From Allomuricauda sp. (lineage in GTDB: Bacteria > Bacteroidota > Bacteroidia > Flavobacteriales > Flavobacteriaceae): a DNA stretch of 64,000 bases. The notes under the pieces were generated by a model. That model was not told the DNA's origin. It saw only the letters and a program-made list of their open reading frames with translations, and searched no databases. Where the stretch lies: the NCBI GenBank assembly GCA_017795045.1, contig CP051244.1:2665929-2729928 (forward strand), written 5' to 3'. The stretch's first letter is position 1, and the number at the start of each line of letters is the position of its first letter. A program made the position numbers and the translations under genes. Positions 60,071-64,000 of the stretch are shown in pieces.

Positions 60071-60847
60071 ATGGCTTACAAACAATTGAAACTTTGGTTT
60101 GATGTGGAATTGGCCCAACTATTGGCCAATAAGCTATCTGAAGAAGGTATTCCCATAAATCACGAATCGTTTACAAGTACAGTTTCGGAAAGAGTTGACA
60201 AACTGGAGCTAAAAGATAGAATTGAGTGTATAGCCGATACTTTACACTCCCATTTAAATGATGATTACCTTACCAATTTAAATCATTTGTTAGCCATTTT
60301 GGGTCCTGAGAATGAAAAAGAGACAGGCATGTTTAAAGAGTTTTATTGGATTATGCCGATTGCCAAATATGTTGAAAAGTATGGCCTTGGTCATTTTGAA
60401 CAATCCATGGAGGCCATTGGGGAAATCACCAAACGCAATACCGGGGAGTATACCATCAGACCCTTTCTTGAAAAACACCCTGAACAGACATTAAAAGTGC
60501 TTATTCAATGGTCTAAGAGCCCTAACAAACATGTACGTCGTTTATCCAGTGAAGGGGTAAGACCACGATTGCCATGGGCAAAAAAGCTGAACATGTTTGT
60601 ACACGACCCATCCCCCATCTTTCCAATTCTGGAGAATCTTAAGGACGACCCCAGTAAATATGTCCAAACCTCGGTAGCAAATACCATCAACGACATCCTA
60701 AAAGACAACCCTAACAAAGCCAAAAAAATGGTTCAATCATGGATGCCCCAAGCCACCAAAGAGCGTAAATGGATCATTAAACATGCCCTTCGGAACTTAA
60801 TAAAATCCAATGATATTTGGGCCTCTGGAGTCCTAAAGAAACTTTAA
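60071..60847 (+). CDS. AlkC-type DNA alkylation repair glycosylase
   Basis: 258 residues, HEAT-like helices. The signature HVRRLSSEGVRPRLPW (about residues 157-172) matches AlkC, with KERKWIIKHALRNLIK near the end. AlkC/AlkD enzymes remove 3-methyladenine and similar positively charged alkylated bases without base flipping. The protein is lysine-rich, as expected for DNA binding. TATCTTTC at 60045 is close to a -7 box, so it may have its own promoter besides read-through from the DUF4130 gene 47 bases upstream. Confidence 0.87.
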   Translation: MAYKQLKLWFDVELAQLLANKLSEEGIPINHESFTSTVSERVDKLELKDRIECIADTLHSHLNDDYLTNLNHLLAILGPENEKETGMFKEFYWIMPIAKYVEKYGLGHFEQSMEAIGEITKRNTGEYTIRPFLEKHPEQTLKVLIQWSKSPNKHVRRLSSEGVRPRLPWAKKLNMFVHDPSPIFPILENLKDDPSKYVQTSVANTINDILKDNPNKAKKMVQSWMPQATKERKWIIKHALRNLIKSNDIWASGVLKKL

Positions 60848-60849
60848 TC

Positions 60850-61374
60850 TTATTTGCTTCGCTCCCCAACAAAATGATCGCTCTTATTTTTGAACAGCAC
60901 ATTAAAACTGGTCAAGCTACCATAAACACGGGTGATGTATTGCTGTAGGTCCACCTTTTCCTGATCATCCAGATTTTTACTGCTGTTGATCTTTTGTTCC
61001 ATCACCCGGATGCGGTCACGGACCATCACGATCTTATGGAAAAAGGTCTCAATGGGCATTTCCTTGTTCTGGGTGGCATCATCAGTTTCCAAAACCAATT
61101 TTCCACCTTTCCATTTATCGGCAATAGCCACTTTCTCATGGGTATCGCTCCATTTTTCCAAAATCTTCACCAAGGAACGCTCCACATCAAAAAAACTGAC
61201 CGTGTCCACTTCGTCCTCTACTGCTTCAATCACCTCAAATTCGGAATCCAAATCAATGGTTTCCAATCCATTTTCCAAAAATGTGACCCAATAATGCTTG
61301 GATGATACATTGGTCACCACCCCTTTACCATACTCAGGGTGTTCAATTCGAGAGCCAATACCCAATAATTTCAT
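60850..61374 (-). CDS. conserved hypothetical protein with Tudor-like N-terminal domain
   Basis: 174 residues. The first 50 form a small beta-barrel pattern (IGSRIEHPEYGKGVVTNVSS, YWVTFLENGLETIDL), like Tudor/SH3-like or CarD-type modules that touch polymerase or nucleic acids. The rest is helical and acidic then basic. I know it as a flavobacterial protein without assigned role. It is convergent with alkC, with three bases between the stops, and divergent from uvrA with about 180 bases. Location beside repair genes suggests, but does not prove, a nucleic-acid role. Confidence 0.7.
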   Translation of the reverse strand: MKLLGIGSRIEHPEYGKGVVTNVSSKHYWVTFLENGLETIDLDSEFEVIEAVEDEVDTVSFFDVERSLVKILEKWSDTHEKVAIADKWKGGKLVLETDDATQNKEMPIETFFHKIVMVRDRIRVMEQKINSSKNLDDQEKVDLQQYITRVYGSLTSFNVLFKNKSDHFVGERSK

Positions 61375-61388
61375 TTTTTATAATTAAT

Positions 61389-61457
61389 GTCGTTTCGAAG
61401 AAGCTTTGCATCTGAGAAATCTAGATTTCTCCCATTCGGTCGAAATGACTGTTTTTC
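61389..61457. repeat. dispersed repeat fragment
   Basis: GTCGTTTCGAAGAAGC, then TGAGAAATCTAGATTTCTCC (palindromic) and CGGTCGAAATGAC; the same family as at 15791. Confidence 0.6.
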
Positions 61458-61528
61458 AAACTCAAAAATAAATCATCAATTAACAAAAACGAAACCTGTA
61501 CCTCTTTCTTTTTTACAGGTCAAATCGC

Positions 61529-61536
61529 TACTTTTG
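61529..61536 (+). promoter_or_regulatory. uvrA -7 box (TACTTTTG)
   Basis: A perfect TAnnTTTG, 18 bases before the uvrA ATG at 61555. No TGGA-N5-TCCA site is near, so uvrA is probably not under the S24 repressor directly. Confidence 0.5.
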
Positions 61537-61554
61537 AAGCTTTGCTATGATTTT

Positions 61555-64000
61555 ATGGTTAACTACGAAGAACATATTGAGGTTAAAGGCGCTAGGGTCC
61601 ATAACCTGAAAAATATTGACGTTACCATTCCCCGTGAAAAACTCGTAGTGATCACCGGTCTTTCGGGCAGTGGAAAATCCTCTTTGGCCTTTGATACCAT
61701 TTATGCCGAAGGCCAACGACGCTACATAGAAACCTTCTCGGCTTATGCCAGGCAGTTCTTGGGTGGATTGGAACGTCCCGATGTGGATAAAATTGATGGT
61801 CTGTCACCTGTGATTGCCATTGAGCAGAAAACCACCTCAAAATCGCCCCGATCAACCGTGGGCACCATCACCGAGGTATACGACTTTCTCCGATTGTTGT
61901 TTGCGCGGGCCGGCGATGCCTATAGTTTCAATACTGGTGAAAAGATGGTCAGTTATAGTGATGAGCAAATCAAGGATTTGATCATTGAAGCCTACCTCGA
62001 TAAAAAAATCAACATATTGGCCCCCGTGGTCAAATCCAGAAAGGGACACTATCGGGAATTGTTCGAACAAATCGGCAAACAAGGATTTGTAAAAGTGCGT
62101 GTAGATGGTGAAGTGTTGGACATCACCAAGGGAATGAAGGTAGACCGTTACAAAACTCACGATATCGAGATTGTCATTGACCGATTGAAAGTTTCGGAAA
62201 GTGAAGATTTCCATAAACGCTTGGGCGAGACCATCAATACGGCCATGTACAGTGGCGACAATGTACTCATGGTCTTGGAAGAAGGGGAAACCGTTCCCCG
62301 CTATTTCAGTAGAGATCTTATGTGTCCTTCCACGGGCATCTCCTACCCCACTCCGGAACCCAATACCTTTTCCTTCAATTCCCCAAAGGGCATGTGCCCA
62401 GAGTGCAGCGGTTTGGGGCACGTTCATGAGATCAACGAACAAAAGATCATCCCCAATCCAAAACTGTCTATCAAGGCAGGTGGATTGGCCCCACTGGGCG
62501 AATACAAGAAATCTTGGGCCTTCAAACAATTGGAGACCATTGCCCAACGCTATGGTTTTGAACTGACCGATCCCATTGAAAAAATCCCAGCGGAAGCCAT
62601 GGAAATCATTTTAAATGGCGGAAAGGACAGCTTTGAGGTGGATTCCAAGACCTTAGGCGTAAAACGGCAATACAAAATTGATTACGAAGGCATTTCCAAT
62701 TTTATAAAGACCCAGTTCGAAGAGGCCAATTCAACGTCCATTAAACGGTGGGCCAAAGACTATATGGACAAGGTCCAATGCCCTTCCTGTGAAGGTGCGC
62801 GGCTACGCAAGGAATCGCTCTACTTTAAGATCGGGGACAGAAATATTGCCCAACTGGCCCAAATGGACATTGCCGAACTGGCCACTTTTTTCAAAAAACT
62901 TGAAAGCTCCCTCGAGGGCAACCAAAAGATAATCGCCGAGGAAATCATCAAGGAAATCAAGACCCGGGTGCAATTTTTATTGGATGTGGGCTTGGACTAC
63001 CTCTCCTTGAACCGAAGTTCCAAATCGCTTTCGGGTGGTGAGGCACAGCGCATCCGATTGGCTACGCAGATTGGCTCCCAACTGGTGGGTGTCCTCTATA
63101 TTCTGGATGAACCCAGTATTGGTCTGCATCAACGGGACAACGAACGATTGATCCATTCCTTGGAATCCCTTCGGGATATTGGAAACTCCGTAATTGTAGT
63201 GGAACACGACCGGGATATGATAGAACATGCAGACCATGTGATCGATATTGGCCCTAAAGCGGGCCGGCATGGAGGAGAAATCATCTCCGAAGGCACCCCC
63301 GCGGAACTGAAGAACCACCATACCCTTACCGCACAATACATCACAGGGGAGCAGGAAATTCCCGTTCCTGCCGAACGGAGGAAAGGAACTGGTAAAAAAA
63401 TCGTGCTTTCCGGGTGCACTGGGAACAATCTAAAAAATGTTACCGCCGAGTTCCCTTTGGGAAAACTGATAGGCGTCACGGGAGTATCGGGCAGTGGGAA
63501 ATCCACCTTGATCAACGAGACCCTCTACCCTATCATGAATGCGCATTACTTCAACGGGGTCAAAAAACCCATGCCCTATAAAAAAATTACCGGGCTCCAA
63601 CATATCGACAAGGTCATTGACATCAACCAATCGCCCATTGGACGCACACCACGCTCCAATCCAGCCACCTACACAGGTGTTTTTAGCGAGATTAGAGCCC
63701 TTTTTGCAAAGACCACCGAAGCCACTATCCGGGGATACAAACCCGGTCGGTTCAGTTTTAATGTGGCCGGGGGACGATGTGAAACCTGCCAAGGTGGGGG
63801 CTTAAAGGTGATTGAAATGAACTTTTTGCCCGATGTTTATGTGGAATGTGAAACCTGTAACGGGAAGCGTTTCAATCGGGAAACCTTGGAAATTCGGTAC
63901 AAGGGCAAGTCCATTGCCGATGTTTTGGATATGACCATCAACGAAGCCGTGGATTTCTTTGAGAACATCCCCAAAATTTATCGCAAACTAAAGACAATAA
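61555..64000 (+). CDS. uvrA: excinuclease ABC subunit A, 3' end outside window
   Basis: The first 815 residues or so of a protein usually about 930 long; the frame is open to the right edge. The start is the ATG at 61555 ([20 protein letters not shown]); an ATG at 61547 is in another frame. Walker A 1 is [12 protein letters not shown], Walker A 2 [12 protein letters not shown], the ABC signature [12 protein letters not shown], Walker [16 protein letters not shown]. Zinc motifs [17 protein letters not shown] and [16 protein letters not shown] are present, but the usual first CxxC is CPST, as in other Bacteroidota. UvrA finds bulky DNA lesions for UvrBC repair. Confidence 0.97.
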   Translation, partial: MVNYEEHIEVKGARVHNLKNIDVTIPREKLVVITGLSGSGKSSLAFDTIYAEGQRRYIETFSAYARQFLGGLERPDVDKIDGLSPVIAIEQKTTSKSPRSTVGTITEVYDFLRLLFARAGDAYSFNTGEKMVSYSDEQIKDLIIEAYLDKKINILAPVVKSRKGHYRELFEQIGKQGFVKVRVDGEVLDITKGMKVDRYKTHDIEIVIDRLKVSESEDFHKRLGETINTAMYSGDNVLMVLEEGETVPRYFSRDLMCPSTGISYPTPEPNTFSFNSPKGMCPECSGLGHVHEINEQKIIPNPKLSIKAGGLAPLGEYKKSWAFKQLETIAQRYGFELTDPIEKIPAEAMEIILNGGKDSFEVDSKTLGVKRQYKIDYEGISNFIKTQFEEANSTSIKRWAKDYMDKVQCPSCEGARLRKESLYFKIGDRNIAQLAQMDIAELATFFKKLESSLEGNQKIIAEEIIKEIKTRVQFLLDVGLDYLSLNRSSKSLSGGEAQRIRLATQIGSQLVGVLYILDEPSIGLHQRDNERLIHSLESLRDIGNSVIVVEHDRDMIEHADHVIDIGPKAGRHGGEIISEGTPAELKNHHTLTAQYITGEQEIPVPAERRKGTGKKIVLSGCTGNNLKNVTAEFPLGKLIGVTGVSGSGKSTLINETLYPIMNAHYFNGVKKPMPYKKITGLQHIDKVIDINQSPIGRTPRSNPATYTGVFSEIRALFAKTTEATIRGYKPGRFSFNVAGGRCETCQGGGLKVIEMNFLPDVYVECETCNGKRFNRETLEIRYKGKSIADVLDMTINEAVDFFENIPKIYRKLKTI

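Noticed and set aside
61852-62547. 231-codon open frame antisense to uvrA
   Set aside because: It mirrors a strongly conserved UvrA coding region and has no domain of its own.
1-64000. CRISPR array, tRNA, rRNA, insertion sequence or prophage
   Set aside because: No regularly spaced direct repeats, cloverleaf sequences, transposase, or phage structural genes were found; the intergenic repeats seen are palindromic and differ in spacing.

Overview
The window looks like a chromosome segment of a marine-type Flavobacteriaceae (Bacteroidota), roughly of the Muricauda/Maribacter kind. The evidence is moderate GC, many lipoproteins with short lipoboxes, -7 promoter boxes of the TAnnTTTG type, several TTG starts, and gene families typical of the group (FISUMP, DUF4369 thioredoxins, S1 sulfatase, QEGLA/DUF1704, Bacteroidota-type UvrA, DUF4139). 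I saw no tRNA, rRNA, CRISPR array, insertion sequence or prophage. The last gene (uvrA) runs off the right edge and the first (Gfo/Idh/MocA oxidoreductase) off the left edge.

Region 1 (0-8 kb) is accessory. It holds small unrelated genes: an AbiJ-like putative defence gene, a DUF4386 membrane protein, a DUF1059 protein, a RidA-like lipoprotein, two GNATs, and an ArsR-GNAT-SDR operon. They are separated by palindromic, mutually similar intergenic elements that resemble integron attC sites. The same kind of element recurs at 21.4-22.3, 24.5-25.3 and 27.8-28.9 kb. Two different genes (at 1.2 and 21.7 kb) sit behind the same duplicated leader and switch exactly at a GTTRRR core. This is the strongest sign of a cassette-like gene exchange system in the window; no integrase is present.

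Region 2 (8-20 kb) has a large unknown membrane protein, a hydrolase-TPR plus S1 sulfatase pair, a Crp/Fnr-NDH2-DJ-1 group, a lipoprotein of the cholesterol-dependent cytolysin family on the minus strand, and a divergent TPR/LuxR-type regulator. Region 3 (20-35 kb) has more cassette-like islands, an RsgA GTPase with a heavily structured leader, thioredoxin lipoproteins, and a run of secreted serine hydrolases, an M28 peptidase and a SASA-type esterase.

Region 4 (35-56 kb) is mostly core metabolism: a MuiA/DUF4139 protein with an embedded SusC-type carboxypeptidase-D plus plug module, an ATP-grasp/N-formylglutamate amidohydrolase/QEGLA operon, a DAACS symporter, aroC, an LpxH-like phosphoesterase, a large FAD/Fe-S oxidoreductase, a rhomboid protease, an LpxL-type acyltransferase, a sterol-desaturase-type hydroxylase, glmM, acpH and a gamma-glutamyltransferase.

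Region 5 (56.8-64 kb) is a DNA-repair island. A LexA/CI-like S24 repressor faces a radical-SAM DNA repair gene across an intergenic region with four copies of TGGA-N5-TCCA. Then follow its DUF4130 partner, an AlkC-like glycosylase, a conserved unknown gene and uvrA. This reads as an autoregulated, damage-inducible repair module.
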